Of a stretch of 64,000 nt of DNA, positions 52,844 through 62,822 are shown piece after piece. The DNA is from Alphaproteobacteria bacterium (GTDB lineage: Bacteria; Pseudomonadota; Alphaproteobacteria; Caulobacterales; Aquidulcibacteraceae). The DNA lies in assembly GCA_027485915.1 (NCBI GenBank), contig JAIXQA010000043.1, forward strand, positions 1-64,000. Reading direction: 5' to 3'. The position numbers were made by a program, and so were the translations under genes. Each line of letters starts with the position of its first letter. The stretch's first letter is position 1. Under the pieces are notes generated by a model, which saw only the letters and a list, made by a program, of their open reading frames with translations, was not told where the DNA came from and did no database searches.

Positions 52844-53137
52844 ATGATGATTACTGGACTACTATTCACCCTAGCCCAACGTCAGGCACCGGCCGAAGGT
52901 CGGCCCTTTCCGGGCAAGTCTTTGAACGCCAAAGCTGGCGCGCCAAAGCAAACGCTGATTCCATCCAGTGGCGATGTTGTCGTGAAGCTGGCGCGCACAT
53001 CGGGTGTCGTTTTGGCACTTGTCGGCCTCGTGCTTCTGGGCGTTGGCGGCGTGGAATGGTCTTTTGACCCCGCCAACGGCCTCAATATTCAAACAGCTGT
53101 TGTCAGCTTCACCCTTCCTGCGGGAGTGTTCTCATGA
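52844..53137 (+). CDS. Small single-span membrane protein of the ABC operon
   Basis: 97 residues, with a polar N terminus (Gln/Pro/Lys-rich) and one membrane span (about residues 52-72, GVVLALVGLVLLGVGGVEW), after which about 25 residues face the periplasm. It is not homologous to a named family by eye. It lies six bases after the ATPase gene and overlaps the permease start by four bases (ATGA), so it is made with both. Function unknown; a transporter accessory subunit is the simplest reading. Confidence 0.66.
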   Translation: MMITGLLFTLAQRQAPAEGRPFPGKSLNAKAGAPKQTLIPSSGDVVVKLARTSGVVLALVGLVLLGVGGVEWSFDPANGLNIQTAVVSFTLPAGVFS

Positions 53138-54192
53138 ACAAATTTTTGACCCTCATTCGGCGGGACATGGCCGATAATCGTGGTGCTTTGGTTATCACCC
53201 CCATGGTGATCGCCGCTATCCTATTGGCCGTCACCTTGTTTGCAACTTTGACTGGCAATGCCCGCTTTGGCTTTGATCCAGAAGATTACGCCAATGCTCC
53301 TCAGAACCGGGGCGCTCAAGGCCAAGTGGTCATTGATGCTGAAAACGGACCAGCTACCGTTAAACGTGGCCTGGATGGCAAGATCACCATCACCAGCGCC
53401 GATGGACGTACCAAGACGTTGGATCAGACGATTGATCCCAAAACCAAAGCCGGCATTGAAACCGTCTTGCCGCTCGGAACGGCAGTAGCATCTGTCCTTC
53501 CGCTCGTGATTGCCCTGATTACAATCTTGTTCGTCTTGGCAGGCTCGTTGCATGACGAGCGCAAGGATCGCACCATTCTGTTCTGGAAATCCATGCCGGT
53601 CAGTGATCTTCAAACCACCAGTGCCAAGCTCGTCTCTATTGTTGGGGTCGGTCTGTTCTTCGCCTTCGCCGTAACGATTGTCTTGCACATAGCGATCACC
53701 GGTCTGGCTGTTGCGACCATTGGCAATGTTGGCATCACAGGCATCAGCGCTGCCACGGTATTCGCCAATGCTTCCAAAGTATGGACGGTTTTGGCGGTAG
53801 GGCTCCTGATCTATGTCGGTTGGGCATTGCCGGTTTATGGCTGGGTCAGCATGGTCAGCGCTTGGGCTCCTAAAATGCCCTTCGTTGCAGCCTTCGCCCC
53901 ACTGTTCGTAGTCCCCTTGGTCTATATGGCGATTGCTTATCGTGGCGATGACAATGACGCGATCCTCAACGCCTTGTGGGAACCTGCTGGCCGACTGATT
54001 GGCGAGCCGATGACCCAAGGCATGAGCAACATAAATGTGCCCAATAGCGAGAATCTGCCCTCAATCCCTGTCGCTGAGATTCTAGAGCAATTGTCCAGTA
54101 GTCTTTCCGAGCCCGGCTTCTGGATTGGCATAGGGGTGGCAGGAGCCTTCATCCTTGCCGCCAGCGAAATCCGCCGCCGTCGGGCACTCTAA
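53134..54192 (+). CDS. ABC transporter permease (ABC-2 type)
   Basis: 352 residues with a membrane span near the N terminus (about 24-42), a large soluble loop (about 45-110), and a block of five spans (about 125-145, 165-195, 205-230, 240-275 and 330-345). HDERKDRTILFWKSMPVSDLQTTSAKLVS in the first cytoplasmic loop is the sequence expected in ABC-2/YtrC-like permeases, where it contacts the ATPase. It is the last gene of the GntR operon; a terminator follows at 54212. Confidence 0.84.
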   Translation: MNKFLTLIRRDMADNRGALVITPMVIAAILLAVTLFATLTGNARFGFDPEDYANAPQNRGAQGQVVIDAENGPATVKRGLDGKITITSADGRTKTLDQTIDPKTKAGIETVLPLGTAVASVLPLVIALITILFVLAGSLHDERKDRTILFWKSMPVSDLQTTSAKLVSIVGVGLFFAFAVTIVLHIAITGLAVATIGNVGITGISAATVFANASKVWTVLAVGLLIYVGWALPVYGWVSMVSAWAPKMPFVAAFAPLFVVPLVYMAIAYRGDDNDAILNALWEPAGRLIGEPMTQGMSNINVPNSENLPSIPVAEILEQLSSSLSEPGFWIGIGVAGAFILAASEIRRRRAL

Positions 54193-54211
54193 GGGTCGGC
54201 GAACCAACTCA

Positions 54212-54249
54212 CCACCAGGGCCATCGACCGTGTGTCGGTGGCCTTTTTT
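54212..54249 (+). terminator. Intrinsic terminator of the GntR/ABC operon
   Basis: GGCC-ATCG-ACCG (54219-54230) faces CGGT-GGCC (54236-54243) around a 5-base loop, followed by six T (54244-54249). The stem has an internal bulge. It lies 20-57 bases after the permease stop and just before the DUF4386 gene. Confidence 0.65.
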
Positions 54250-54273
54250 GTCCCTTTCAACAAGGCCAAGCCT

Positions 54274-54969
54274 ATGACCTCTCGCCCGCAATTCTGGACT
54301 TATGCTCGCCTTACCGGCCTCCTGCTTTTGGTGGTGACGCTGACCCATATGGCCGGATTTCAGATCGCTAGTTCTTTTGTTGTCGCTGGCGACTTTGCAG
54401 CGACGGGCGCAAAGATCGCCCATGACGAAGGACTCTATCGTTTGGCGCTCCTCAGCTACAGCGCCTCCAGCATCTTAAGCGTCGCGCTAGCCATCACCTT
54501 TGCGCTGTGGATCGCACCGATCAGCCGATTAGGCGCGGGGCTTGTCCTCGGCTGGCGTCTGTTTGAAGCCATCGCCTCGACCATGGCTTGGGCCATCCGC
54601 TTTGCCTTGGTCGACAATCAAATCAAGCCCAATCTTCTGGGACCAGCGGGGGCAGAGGCGCTGCATCGCATCGGGCGCGATACCTCCAATGCGGCCTTTG
54701 ACCTTGGGGCGATTGGACTGGCTTTGGCGACTTTGATCGGCTTCCTTATCCTGTTTCAAGCGCGCAGCCTGCCGCGCCTTCTGTCCATCGTCGCGATGGT
54801 AGGTGCTATGCTCATTCTGGTGAGTTCCATCGTGACTTTAGGCTGGCCCGAGACAGAAATTCCAAGCTCAATTGCTTTTGCCGTGACCTTATTGAGCAAT
54901 TTGATCATCGGGGTTTGGATTTTGGTACGGGGTGACCGCTCACCACACGCAAAGATGCTGGCACAATAG
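54274..54969 (+). CDS. DUF4386-type membrane protein
   Basis: 231 residues with six hydrophobic spans (about 8-28, 55-75, 85-105, 140-160, 165-185 and 195-220). The sequence YARLTGLLLLVVTLTHMAGFQIASSFVVAGDFAATGAKI and the later FRLFEAIASTMAWAIRFALV-type stretch match DUF4386 family proteins, whose function is unknown. The ATG at 54274 is 31 bases after the terminator poly-T start, so it must be transcribed from its own promoter or by read-through. The reading frame is open from 54232, but those codons overlap the terminator. Confidence 0.75.
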   Translation: MTSRPQFWTYARLTGLLLLVVTLTHMAGFQIASSFVVAGDFAATGAKIAHDEGLYRLALLSYSASSILSVALAITFALWIAPISRLGAGLVLGWRLFEAIASTMAWAIRFALVDNQIKPNLLGPAGAEALHRIGRDTSNAAFDLGAIGLALATLIGFLILFQARSLPRLLSIVAMVGAMLILVSSIVTLGWPETEIPSSIAFAVTLLSNLIIGVWILVRGDRSPHAKMLAQ

Positions 54970-55028
54970 GCTTGACACCCAAGCCTATGTCTATAGCCCG
55001 TGATTGAAACACCTCACAGGGGTCGGTC

Positions 55029-56366
55029 TTGGCGTTTGAAGCAAATTTCGATGGTTTGGTTGGTTTAACCCATAATTATGGCGGGCTCAGCACGGGGAAT
55101 TTGGCCTCTGCGGCCAATGCAACCGCGGTGTCTCGCCCGAAAGAAGGTGCCCTTCAAGGCCTAGCCAAAGCCAAAAGACTTGCCGATGCGGGACTGGTTC
55201 AAGGCCTATTGCCACCCCATGAACGGCCGCATCTGCCCACGTTGAAAGCTATTGGGTTTTCTGGTTCTGACGCCGATATCCTTGCGCAAGCTTGGCAGGC
55301 AGATCCAGCTTTGGTGCGCAATGTCTCATCTTCCGCACAAATGTGGGCGGCCAATGCGTCGACGGTGTCGCCTTCCGCTGATTGCGCGGATGGGCGTTTG
55401 CATTTCAGTCCAGCAAACTTACTAACCATGCCTCATCGGGCCTTGGAGGCCAGCCAAACCGAGCGCAGCTTGCGCGCAATCTTTGCCAATCCGAACCACT
55501 TCACCGTTCATAAGGCCCTACCCTATCAGCCCCTTTTTGCCGACGAGGGCGCTGCCAACCACATGCGCCTATGTGCCAATCATGGTGACGCAGGCGTGGA
55601 GATCTTTGTTTGGGGCCGCAATGGCTTTGGCCAACAGGAAACCCGCTTCCCGGCTCGCCAGACTCTACAAACAGGCGAAGCCATTGCGCGCCGTCATGGC
55701 CTTGCACCTGAGCGCGTCCTGCATCTTCAGCAAAGCCGGAAAGCGATTGAGGCTGGTGCTTTCCATAATGACGTGGTGGCCGTGGCGAGCCTGCAGGTCT
55801 TGTTCTGTCACGAGCACGCGTTCGAAGATCGACTGGGCGCCTATGAGGCGATCAAACGGGCCTGCGATGGCCTGATGGAGGTGGCGATTGTAGAGGTAAC
55901 AGAGGCCGATGTGCCTTTGGCGGACGCGATTAAATCCTATTTATTCAACACCCAATTGCTGGCGATGCCCGGTGAAGACCGCTTGGTGCTCATCGCGCCC
56001 GAAGAGTGCCGCGAGAATGCAGCCACCCATGCCTATCTGGAAAAGCTGGTGGCCAGCAATGGACCGATCGGTCGAGTCCAATTCGTTGATGTGCGTCAGT
56101 CCATGCGCAATGGTGGCGGGCCAGCCTGTTTGCGCCTGCGGGTGGTGCTGGATGATGCCAAGCTGGAAGCGATCAGCGCGCGGGCTGTGCTCAATGAGGC
56201 CTTGTATAACGACTTGGTCGCGTGGGTGAACCGCCACTATCGCGAGACATTGGGGCCAAATGATCTGGCTGACCCCAACCTCCTCCTTGAAGGGCGGACC
56301 GCCTTGGACGAGCTGACCCAGATCATGAAACTGGGCTCAGACTTCTATCCCTTCCAGCGCGGCTGA
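55029..56366 (+). CDS. astB: N-succinylarginine dihydrolase AstB
   Basis: Hydrolyses N2-succinylarginine to succinylornithine, ammonia and CO2, the second step of the AST pathway for arginine breakdown. The 445 residues show EANFDGLVGLTHNYGGLSTGNLAS (guanidine-modifying fold start), MWAANASTVSPSADCADGRLHFSPANLLTMPHRA, HNDVVAVAS, and C-terminal FVDVRQSMRNGGGPACLRLRVVL with catalytic Cys in the GGGPACLR motif. The start is TTG with GGGG before it. The other ast genes (astA, astC, astD, astE) are not in the window, so this gene is isolated, beside a transporter of the AbgT type facing it. Confidence 0.93.
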   Translation: MAFEANFDGLVGLTHNYGGLSTGNLASAANATAVSRPKEGALQGLAKAKRLADAGLVQGLLPPHERPHLPTLKAIGFSGSDADILAQAWQADPALVRNVSSSAQMWAANASTVSPSADCADGRLHFSPANLLTMPHRALEASQTERSLRAIFANPNHFTVHKALPYQPLFADEGAANHMRLCANHGDAGVEIFVWGRNGFGQQETRFPARQTLQTGEAIARRHGLAPERVLHLQQSRKAIEAGAFHNDVVAVASLQVLFCHEHAFEDRLGAYEAIKRACDGLMEVAIVEVTEADVPLADAIKSYLFNTQLLAMPGEDRLVLIAPEECRENAATHAYLEKLVASNGPIGRVQFVDVRQSMRNGGGPACLRLRVVLDDAKLEAISARAVLNEALYNDLVAWVNRHYRETLGPNDLADPNLLLEGRTALDELTQIMKLGSDFYPFQRG

Positions 56367-56374
56367 ACGGCTTC

Positions 56375-57994
56375 CTATTTGGCCCCGGGCAGGCTGTAAT
56401 GCACCGAGGCACCCGGTCCCAAAGGCCAGTCGAAATAGACCCAAGCCGCTGTCATCGCCATGCCAGCAACCATGAAGGCCAAAGCAAATGGCAACATCAT
56501 GGAAAGAAGCGTGCCGACGCCAACATTCTTGTCCCATCGCCTACAAAAGGCGAGGACAAGCGGGAAGTAAGACATCAAGGGCGTGGCGATATTGGTATAG
56601 CTATCGCCCATTCGGTATGCCGCTGTGGTCATTTCAGGCGAGATGCCCAAAAGCATGAACATCGGCACGACGACAGGTGCCATCGCACTCCACTTCGCCG
56701 AAGCCGAACCAATGAACAAGTCTAAGAAAGACGAGAAGGCTTGGACGCAGACGAGTAAGAAGGGGGCTGGCAGGCTCAATTCCTTCAAAGCGGCTGCCCC
56801 ATTGATCGCAGCAATCGGGCCAAGGTTTGACCAGCTGAACATCGCGATGAAATGGGCGGCAAAGAAAGCAAAGACGATATAAGGGGCGAGCGAACGGATA
56901 CCCTCATTCATCATGGAAACAACATCTGACGACGAGCGGATCGACTTGACCGACACGCCAAACGCGATGCCGCCCAACAGAAAAATGAGTGTAAAGGCTG
57001 CAATCAGGCCCTGATAGAAGGGTTGCAACTGCGCTGTGCCCTTCTGGCTTTCATCAATCAGCGGGGTGAAACCAGGCCACAAGGACAGGGCCGCAAATAG
57101 GGCAATGACCAATAGCGCTGTGACCCCAGCCCAAGCGAGGCCACGCTTTTCTTCTGAGGTGACAACTGACTTGGCTAATTCCGCCTTCAGATCATCGTCG
57201 GGACTGCCCGTCCACGGCCCGAGACGCGGTTCTAAAACCCGGTCTGTGATAAACCAGATGATCGGAGTGAAGAGAATAACGATGGCCAGAATGAACCACC
57301 AATTGCCCAAGGGGTTCATCGTCCAAGTCGGGTCAATGATGCGGGCGGCTTCTTGAGTAAAGCCGAACAAGAGCACGTCGAGCTGACCCGGCGTGATATT
57401 GCCGGCAAACCCACCAGAAACCGCTGCGAAAGCGGCGGCAATCCCCACCAGCGGATGACGGCCTGCGGCCGCATAGACCAAGCCGCACAAAGGAATGAAA
57501 ACCACATAGCCCGCGTCTGAGGCATGGTGACTGGTCATGCCGATCAAGCAGACCACAGGGGTCAGAAAGGCGCGGGGCAAATCGCGTAGGCTGTTGCGGA
57601 TCAAGGCGCTAAACAGGCCGGAACGTTCGGCCACCGCCGCACCCAGCATCACGACCAAAACCACGCCTAAAGGCGCAAAGCCGGTCAGGGTACGTGGCAT
57701 ATCCACAATCAGCCTCTTGAGATTTTCTTCAGAGAACAAGCTAGTTGCGTCGAAGATCAGAAGCCCATCCTTCAGCACAGCGCCACTGGGTGGTTTCTCA
57801 CCGGAGAAGGGTAGCGAGGCAGACCAGCCCAACGCAGAGCCAATCACGGAGAGCACCATTAAAAAGCCAATCAGCCAGACAAAAATCATGACTGGGTCGG
57901 GCAATAGGTTTCCGACACGCTCAACCCACGCTAGGAAACCGCGCTGGGTGTTTGGGACAGGCTTGGCGGGAGGCGTGGCTTGGGTCATAGACAT
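56375..57994 (-). CDS. AbgT family transporter
   Basis: About 539 residues and 11-13 membrane spans. The start [25 protein letters not shown] is typical of AbgT, and [46 protein letters not shown] is the conserved substrate region. Members carry p-aminobenzoyl-glutamate inward or export sulfonamides by proton drive. The frame is open to 58051; ATG 57994 or 57988 is the likely start. It is convergent with astB, eight bases away. Whether it moves a succinylated amino acid here is a guess from context. Confidence 0.92.
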   Translation of the reverse strand: MSMTQATPPAKPVPNTQRGFLAWVERVGNLLPDPVMIFVWLIGFLMVLSVIGSALGWSASLPFSGEKPPSGAVLKDGLLIFDATSLFSEENLKRLIVDMPRTLTGFAPLGVVLVVMLGAAVAERSGLFSALIRNSLRDLPRAFLTPVVCLIGMTSHHASDAGYVVFIPLCGLVYAAAGRHPLVGIAAAFAAVSGGFAGNITPGQLDVLLFGFTQEAARIIDPTWTMNPLGNWWFILAIVILFTPIIWFITDRVLEPRLGPWTGSPDDDLKAELAKSVVTSEEKRGLAWAGVTALLVIALFAALSLWPGFTPLIDESQKGTAQLQPFYQGLIAAFTLIFLLGGIAFGVSVKSIRSSSDVVSMMNEGIRSLAPYIVFAFFAAHFIAMFSWSNLGPIAAINGAAALKELSLPAPFLLVCVQAFSSFLDLFIGSASAKWSAMAPVVVPMFMLLGISPEMTTAAYRMGDSYTNIATPLMSYFPLVLAFCRRWDKNVGVGTLLSMMLPFALAFMVAGMAMTAAWVYFDWPLGPGASVHYSLPGAK

Positions 57995-58110
57995 CTCGGA
58001 AATCGTTGAAGGCGCGTCATGTGCCTGTTTCTCAGTGGCTGTGCATCTCACAATGTTGGCATCTGTCCGACATATGTTCTATTCAGCCATCCTTTAGGAG
58101 CCAATCATTC

Positions 58111-58752
58111 GTGTCGGACCGTCCAAAATCGCGACTTTATCTCATCACGCCGCCGAAAATTGAAAATCTCGACCACTTTGCCAAGACCCTGCAGGGAGTC
58201 ATAGAGGCTGGCGATGTGGCTTGCCTGCAATTGCGCCTGAAAGGGGCCAGTGATGCTGAAATCCTAGCCGCTGCAGCCGCAATCTTTCCCTTAGCCCAAG
58301 AGTTGGGGGTAGCATGCCTGGTGAATGATCGCGCTGATCTGGCCAAGCTTGCGGGCGCTGATGGGGTGCATATTGGACAGTCAGACGGCACCTTGGCAGC
58401 GGCGCGCAAACATGTTGGCAAGGATGGTATCGTTGGCGTCACCTGTCACGACAGCCGCCACTTGGCGATGGAAGCTGCCGAAGCGGGGGCCGATTATGTC
58501 GCTTTTGGTGCCTTTTTCGACACCGCCACAAAAGCGGCACCAACACGCGCCAATGTGGACATACTTTCATGGTGGCAAGAGATTATGGAAATTCCCTGCG
58601 TCGCTATTGGCGGCATCACGCCAGATAATGGGGCAGACCTCGTGAGAGCCGGGGCGGACTTTTTGGCCGTTTCTGCCGGGGTTTGGTCCTGGCCATCGGG
58701 TCCGATCGCGGCAAGTGCTGCTTTTAAGGAGATGTTCGACGCATGCGCTTAA
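58111..58752 (+). CDS. thiE: Thiamine-phosphate synthase family protein
   Basis: 213 residues of the TIM-barrel ThiE/TenI family, which joins hydroxymethylpyrimidine diphosphate and thiazole phosphate. Motifs: [10 protein letters not shown] at the start, [63 protein letters not shown] and [30 protein letters not shown]. The CHDS in place of a typical SxHS motif is a small variation. The frame is open to 58006, but GTG 58111, ten bases after TTAGGAG, is the best start. It overlaps the Sel1-protein gene by 10 bases. There is no other thi gene here. Confidence 0.82.
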   Translation: MSDRPKSRLYLITPPKIENLDHFAKTLQGVIEAGDVACLQLRLKGASDAEILAAAAAIFPLAQELGVACLVNDRADLAKLAGADGVHIGQSDGTLAAARKHVGKDGIVGVTCHDSRHLAMEAAEAGADYVAFGAFFDTATKAAPTRANVDILSWWQEIMEIPCVAIGGITPDNGADLVRAGADFLAVSAGVWSWPSGPIAASAAFKEMFDACA

Positions 58753-59666
58753 CCCGTCTGCGCCAGACTTTATTCGCTTTAGCCCTTGTGTTGCCCGGGC
58801 ACGCGATGGCGCAAGCCCCCGCAAGCCCGATGGCTCTTGAAGCGGAAGCCGATCAACGCGCGCTAGAAGCTGCCGTATCTGCCTTACGGGCTGGTCAGTA
58901 TCGCGATGCGCTCAGCCTAGCTGAAAACTTGGCCTCGCGCGGCAATCCTAAGGCGGCAGCCTTAGCTGGGTCCATCTACGAGCAAAATCTGATTGATACG
59001 GCAACGCCAGAAGCCGCTGTGCGCTGGTATCGCCGCGCGGTCACCGGCGGCAATAGCGATGCCATGTTGGGCTTGGCGCGCTTAGGGCTGGCGCGAAAGG
59101 GCGGGTCAACCCCGAGCGAAGCGCTCACCATGCTGCAACGGGCCGCTGCCAATGGACGAAAAGAAGCCTTGGCCCCTTTGGGCGACTTATTTCTTTCCGG
59201 TGCGGCTGGGCCAAAGGATCGTACACGGGCTGCAAGCATTTATGCTCAGGCCGCTGCCTTTGGCGATGCTGATGCTGCCTATGCAGCAGGCATCCTCTAT
59301 GCCGATGGCGACCCAGATCCCATGGACGATCCCTTGAAGGCCATCAACTATCTCCGTCAGGCCGCCCAAGCTGGGCGTGCCGATGCCTCGGCGGATTATG
59401 GGCTGATGCTCTATCAGGGTCGGGGTGTCGCACGCGATCTGAAAGGGGCTGCGCAATGGTTTAAGGCAGCAGCTGAAGGCGGGGACCTCGATGGGGCTTT
59501 TTATTGGGCTTTGGTCAATGCCAAGGGCGAAGGAACGCCGCAGAACCTTGAGCTTGCTGTCCAATGGGCTCGTGTTTCCAAAGGCTCTTCTCCCGACGCC
59601 GACCGCCTGTTAGCGCAGTTGGAGACCATCGCCGCCAAACCAAAACCAGCTACCAGCAAGCCCTGA
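58743..59666 (+). CDS. Exported Sel1-like repeat protein
   Basis: 307 residues with a signal peptide (about 1-23) and six or so Sel1/TPR-like repeats of 36 residues: [84 protein letters not shown] and [28 protein letters not shown]. Such solenoids act as scaffolds for protein contacts in the periplasm. It overlaps thiE by 10 bases and precedes the DUF4175-like gene by 65. Function unknown. Confidence 0.86.
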   Translation: MRLTRLRQTLFALALVLPGHAMAQAPASPMALEAEADQRALEAAVSALRAGQYRDALSLAENLASRGNPKAAALAGSIYEQNLIDTATPEAAVRWYRRAVTGGNSDAMLGLARLGLARKGGSTPSEALTMLQRAAANGRKEALAPLGDLFLSGAAGPKDRTRAASIYAQAAAFGDADAAYAAGILYADGDPDPMDDPLKAINYLRQAAQAGRADASADYGLMLYQGRGVARDLKGAAQWFKAAAEGGDLDGAFYWALVNAKGEGTPQNLELAVQWARVSKGSSPDADRLLAQLETIAAKPKPATSKP

Positions 59667-59731
59667 ATTCAGCCTGTTTCTGGCTCCTAAATCGATTCAC
59701 AAACAAGCCGTGCATGTGGTAGACCAAGCAG

Positions 59732-62170
59732 GTGTTAGCACCAACCACCCCTCCCCTGTCGACGCGGCGCGCCCTTGCGAAGACCATTCGCGCGGATGCG
59801 ATGGTAAAAGGGCTGCGAACGCTCTGGCCGCCTTTGTGTCTCTTGGCTAGTGTCGGGGCAGCAGGCAGCTACTTAGAAGGCTTACCACCAGCATTGGTAT
59901 CGGCCTTGGCAGGTCTGACATGGTTGTTCAGCGCTTATTTGTTTTGGCGTGGCTGGCACGTCTTCCACCCCATGACGGAGTACGAAGCCGGTCGCGTCTT
60001 GGAGAAAGCCGCTGGCCTAGAAGAATTACGTCCGCTGACAGGTGGCGAAGACCGGCGGATCAGCGGCGATGACGCTCTCTGGTCTTGGCACCAACGTCGC
60101 TTGATTGAAGCAGCAGCGGCTTTATCCACCCCTGTGAAGCCGAAGCTAAACTGGCAAGACGCTTCGAAGGCGTTCGTTTTGATTGTGGCGCTCGGGCTTT
60201 GCTGGTTGAACCCCTTGGCGACTGCACGCGCCCTGACGTTTGATCTGTCACCCTTGATGGGCGACAGTGATCTTGTCGTTGAAGTATGGGCCGAACCGCC
60301 CAGCTATACGGGCTTGCCCCTTATCCGACTTGACCGCGACCAAAGCGAGGCAGCTTTACCTTTAGGGTCGCGCATCACGGCCCGTGTCGACGGCGCGCGC
60401 GGTGCGCCTGTACTGCGGGGACCATCCCGCACAGCGCGGCTAAAGCCAGCGCAAGGCGCAGCCTGGCAAGGCCAAATTGAGATCACCCGTTCTGGCACCT
60501 TGAAACTTGATCGCCTCGGGACGCGAGCACAGTGGCATATAGAAGCCACCCCAGATCAGAAGCCTCAGCTAACTTTACCCAATCCGATCCAGATTGATCC
60601 AAAAGGGCGGCTGGATGTTTCCTTTCAAGCCAGCGATGACTATGGCTTGGCCGCAGCCTTTGTGCGCATCCGGCCAATGAAGGTGCCGGAAGGTCTGGCT
60701 GGGCGCTCGGTCTTTGATACACCCATCCCGTTGGAGGGGGCCACGGGTGAAAATGGGGCAAGGCGAGTCTTTGTGGAAGTCGCCGATCACCCGCTGACTG
60801 GGCTTCAAGTTGAGGCGCAGGTCGTTGTGCGCGACGGCTTGGGGCAGGAAACAGCATCTAAGCCAACCAGACTGACCTTGCCGGAACGAAATTGGCAATC
60901 CAGCCTCGCTGGTGCCTTGCAAGAGGTAAGGTTGATGATTTTGCGCGAAGCGCGGCCCTATCAACGCCCCTTGCCGCGCTTTGCCACTTTGCTTGAGCCT
61001 ATTGACGATGGCGGGCCAAAAACCGACGCGGTCTATTTGGGGCCCATCAAGCTAGACTTGACCGACCCGCAGCCCGGTGCCCCACAGGGTATTGCGAAGG
61101 CAACCCGTCATCTTGAAGCCATTGCCGAAGCGATGGCGCAACTGGGCTTGAGCGACCTTGGTCAATTGAGCCTGCATTATACGCTGGAGCGCTTGCGCCT
61201 CGCGCGCACGGTGGCTGATGCCCACAGCGTGGCCCCTCTCTTATGGCAAATGGCTTTGCAGATTGAAGCCAGCAACCAAACCCCCGCCCAACAGAAGATC
61301 GCCCAAGCACGCGAGGCCTTGAAACAAGCGCTCGAGCAAGGTGCGTCGCCCGAGCAAATCCAGCAATTGACGCAAGAGCTGCGCGAAGCGGTGGGTGAGC
61401 GTCTGCAGGAATTGGCCCAGCAGGGTGCTTCGGGTGAAGGGGGCGAGCAAGATACATCAGGCCCCGAAATTAGTGCCGGTGATCTGGAAGATCGCCTGCG
61501 AGAGCTAGAAGAATCGGGCAGCTCAGGCGCACGCGAAGACGCCTTGGCGCAATTAGATCAGCTCGATGAGCTGCTCGAAAATCTCCAACCGGGCAGCTCC
61601 GGGCCAGGCGAGGGGCAAGCTGAGGGTCAGGGCCAAGGCGGGCCTCTGGACAATGCGATGCGCCAGCAGAGGTCGCTTTCGGATCAAACAGAACAATTGG
61701 GGGAAACCTCGCCTTCAGATCAATCACAAAGAACGGCAGAAGACCTTGCCAACCAACAAGAAGGCTTGGCCGATGCATTGGGGGGCAATACCCAGAGTGA
61801 TCCATCGAAAGAGGAAAGCGCAGAAAATCAGAATAAGCGCCAAGCAGCCGAGGCCATGCGGGAGGCTGCTCAAGCCCTAAGAGACGGTGATCTTAACCGC
61901 GCCCAAGATGCGCAGTCCCGTGCCATGCAAGCCTTGCGACAAGCAGCGGAATCCAACCCACAGGGTCAAGCATCCGGGTCGGGTGGACCCGAAGACCCCT
62001 TAGGCCGGACGCTCCCGAAACAGGACGACGGCAAGGCCACCAAAGTCCCGGATGCCGTTGAAAAGCGGCGCGCTCGTGATGTGCGCGATGAATTGCGACG
62101 TCGCCAAGCTGATCCCCAACGCGACAAAAACGAACGTGACTATATTGACCGACTTTTGCAGGAACGCTAG
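59732..62170 (+). CDS. DUF4175 (TIGR02302-type) membrane protein
   Basis: 812 residues: two N-terminal spans (about 31-47 and 51-72) and a third near 150, a periplasmic beta-rich part (about 180-390: DLVVEVWAEPPSYTGLPLIRL, IQIDPKGRLDVSFQASDDYGLAAAFVRIRP), and a long charged, Gln/Glu/Ser-rich helical C-terminal half (about 500-812) with repeated QAREALKQALEQG, REAAQALRDGDLNRAQDAQSRAMQALRQAAE and RRRQADPQRDKNERDYIDRLLQER. This is the alphaproteobacterial TIGR02302 pattern; role unknown. The start is a GTG at 59732 with a weak ribosome binding site. In many species lysA is beside it; it is not here. Confidence 0.86.
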   Translation: MLAPTTPPLSTRRALAKTIRADAMVKGLRTLWPPLCLLASVGAAGSYLEGLPPALVSALAGLTWLFSAYLFWRGWHVFHPMTEYEAGRVLEKAAGLEELRPLTGGEDRRISGDDALWSWHQRRLIEAAAALSTPVKPKLNWQDASKAFVLIVALGLCWLNPLATARALTFDLSPLMGDSDLVVEVWAEPPSYTGLPLIRLDRDQSEAALPLGSRITARVDGARGAPVLRGPSRTARLKPAQGAAWQGQIEITRSGTLKLDRLGTRAQWHIEATPDQKPQLTLPNPIQIDPKGRLDVSFQASDDYGLAAAFVRIRPMKVPEGLAGRSVFDTPIPLEGATGENGARRVFVEVADHPLTGLQVEAQVVVRDGLGQETASKPTRLTLPERNWQSSLAGALQEVRLMILREARPYQRPLPRFATLLEPIDDGGPKTDAVYLGPIKLDLTDPQPGAPQGIAKATRHLEAIAEAMAQLGLSDLGQLSLHYTLERLRLARTVADAHSVAPLLWQMALQIEASNQTPAQQKIAQAREALKQALEQGASPEQIQQLTQELREAVGERLQELAQQGASGEGGEQDTSGPEISAGDLEDRLRELEESGSSGAREDALAQLDQLDELLENLQPGSSGPGEGQAEGQGQGGPLDNAMRQQRSLSDQTEQLGETSPSDQSQRTAEDLANQQEGLADALGGNTQSDPSKEESAENQNKRQAAEAMREAAQALRDGDLNRAQDAQSRAMQALRQAAESNPQGQASGSGGPEDPLGRTLPKQDDGKATKVPDAVEKRRARDVRDELRRRQADPQRDKNERDYIDRLLQER

Positions 62171-62205
62171 CCCGTTAAAATGTTCTTGACAGCATCACTG
62201 CCATC

Positions 62206-62224
62206 ATGACAGTATGACTGTCAT
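62206..62224. promoter_or_regulatory. Palindrome over the TetR start codon (autoregulator candidate)
   Basis: ATGACAG (62206-62212) and CTGTCAT (62218-62224), a perfect 7-bp inverted repeat with a 5-base spacer, covering the TetR start codons at 62214 and 62223. A third TGACAG occurs at 62187-62192. TTGACA (62186-62191) gives a -35 candidate, but no clear -10 stands at the right distance. Confidence 0.6.
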
Positions 62225-62813
62225 GAATGAGACTTTGACCAAATCCCATCGCGACCGCCAACGTGACGCTACCGCTGAGATCATCTTGGCAGCGGTCGGG
62301 CGGTGCTTGGAAGATGTGGAGTTGGCAGACCTGACCTTCACCCAAGTTGCCCGGGTTGCGGGCTTGGGTGAACGGACAATTTATCGTCACTTCCCAAATA
62401 AAGAAGCCCTGTTGGATGGCTGGTGGCGCGCCCATAAGTCGCGGCTGGACCAAGAGGCCTTCCCAGACACGCTGGCTGCACTGCTTGCCTTTCCGGTGAA
62501 GGCCTTCCCCGCCTTTGATGAGGAAGCCGAGATCATGCGCGGCGCTGTCCTCTCCCCACAAGGTCGGGCCATGACCCTTGCGCGCAATGAAGAACGGCAA
62601 GCAGCAATCCGCCGCGCTGTGCAAGCAGAGCTTGGCCCGGAAGCTTCGGAAGAGACGGTGCTAACCGTGTGCGCCAGCGTGCAACTTTTCCAATCTGCAA
62701 CCGCTTGGCTTACCATGCGGGACTATTGGGATCTGAAGGGCGACCAGTCTGGGCAGATCGCGCGACGCGCCATCCAAGCCATTTTTTCTGCCGCACGTGA
62801 AGGCACTTTGTAG
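62214..62813 (+). CDS. TetR/AcrR family transcriptional regulator (second)
   Basis: 199 residues (or 196 from ATG 62223). The N-terminal helix-turn-helix reads RDATAEIILAAVGRCLEDVELADLTFTQVARVAGLGERTIYRHFPNKEALLDGWWRAH (about residues 17-74). The C-terminal ligand domain is poorly conserved. It is first of an operon with the 155-residue protein (9-base gap, TAGGAG) and the membrane protein (15-base gap). The palindrome at its start codon, with no room for a normal leader, suggests a leaderless or very short leader transcript under self-repression. Confidence 0.88.
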   Translation: MTVMNETLTKSHRDRQRDATAEIILAAVGRCLEDVELADLTFTQVARVAGLGERTIYRHFPNKEALLDGWWRAHKSRLDQEAFPDTLAALLAFPVKAFPAFDEEAEIMRGAVLSPQGRAMTLARNEERQAAIRRAVQAELGPEASEETVLTVCASVQLFQSATAWLTMRDYWDLKGDQSGQIARRAIQAIFSAAREGTL

Positions 62814-62822
62814 GAGTATCCA

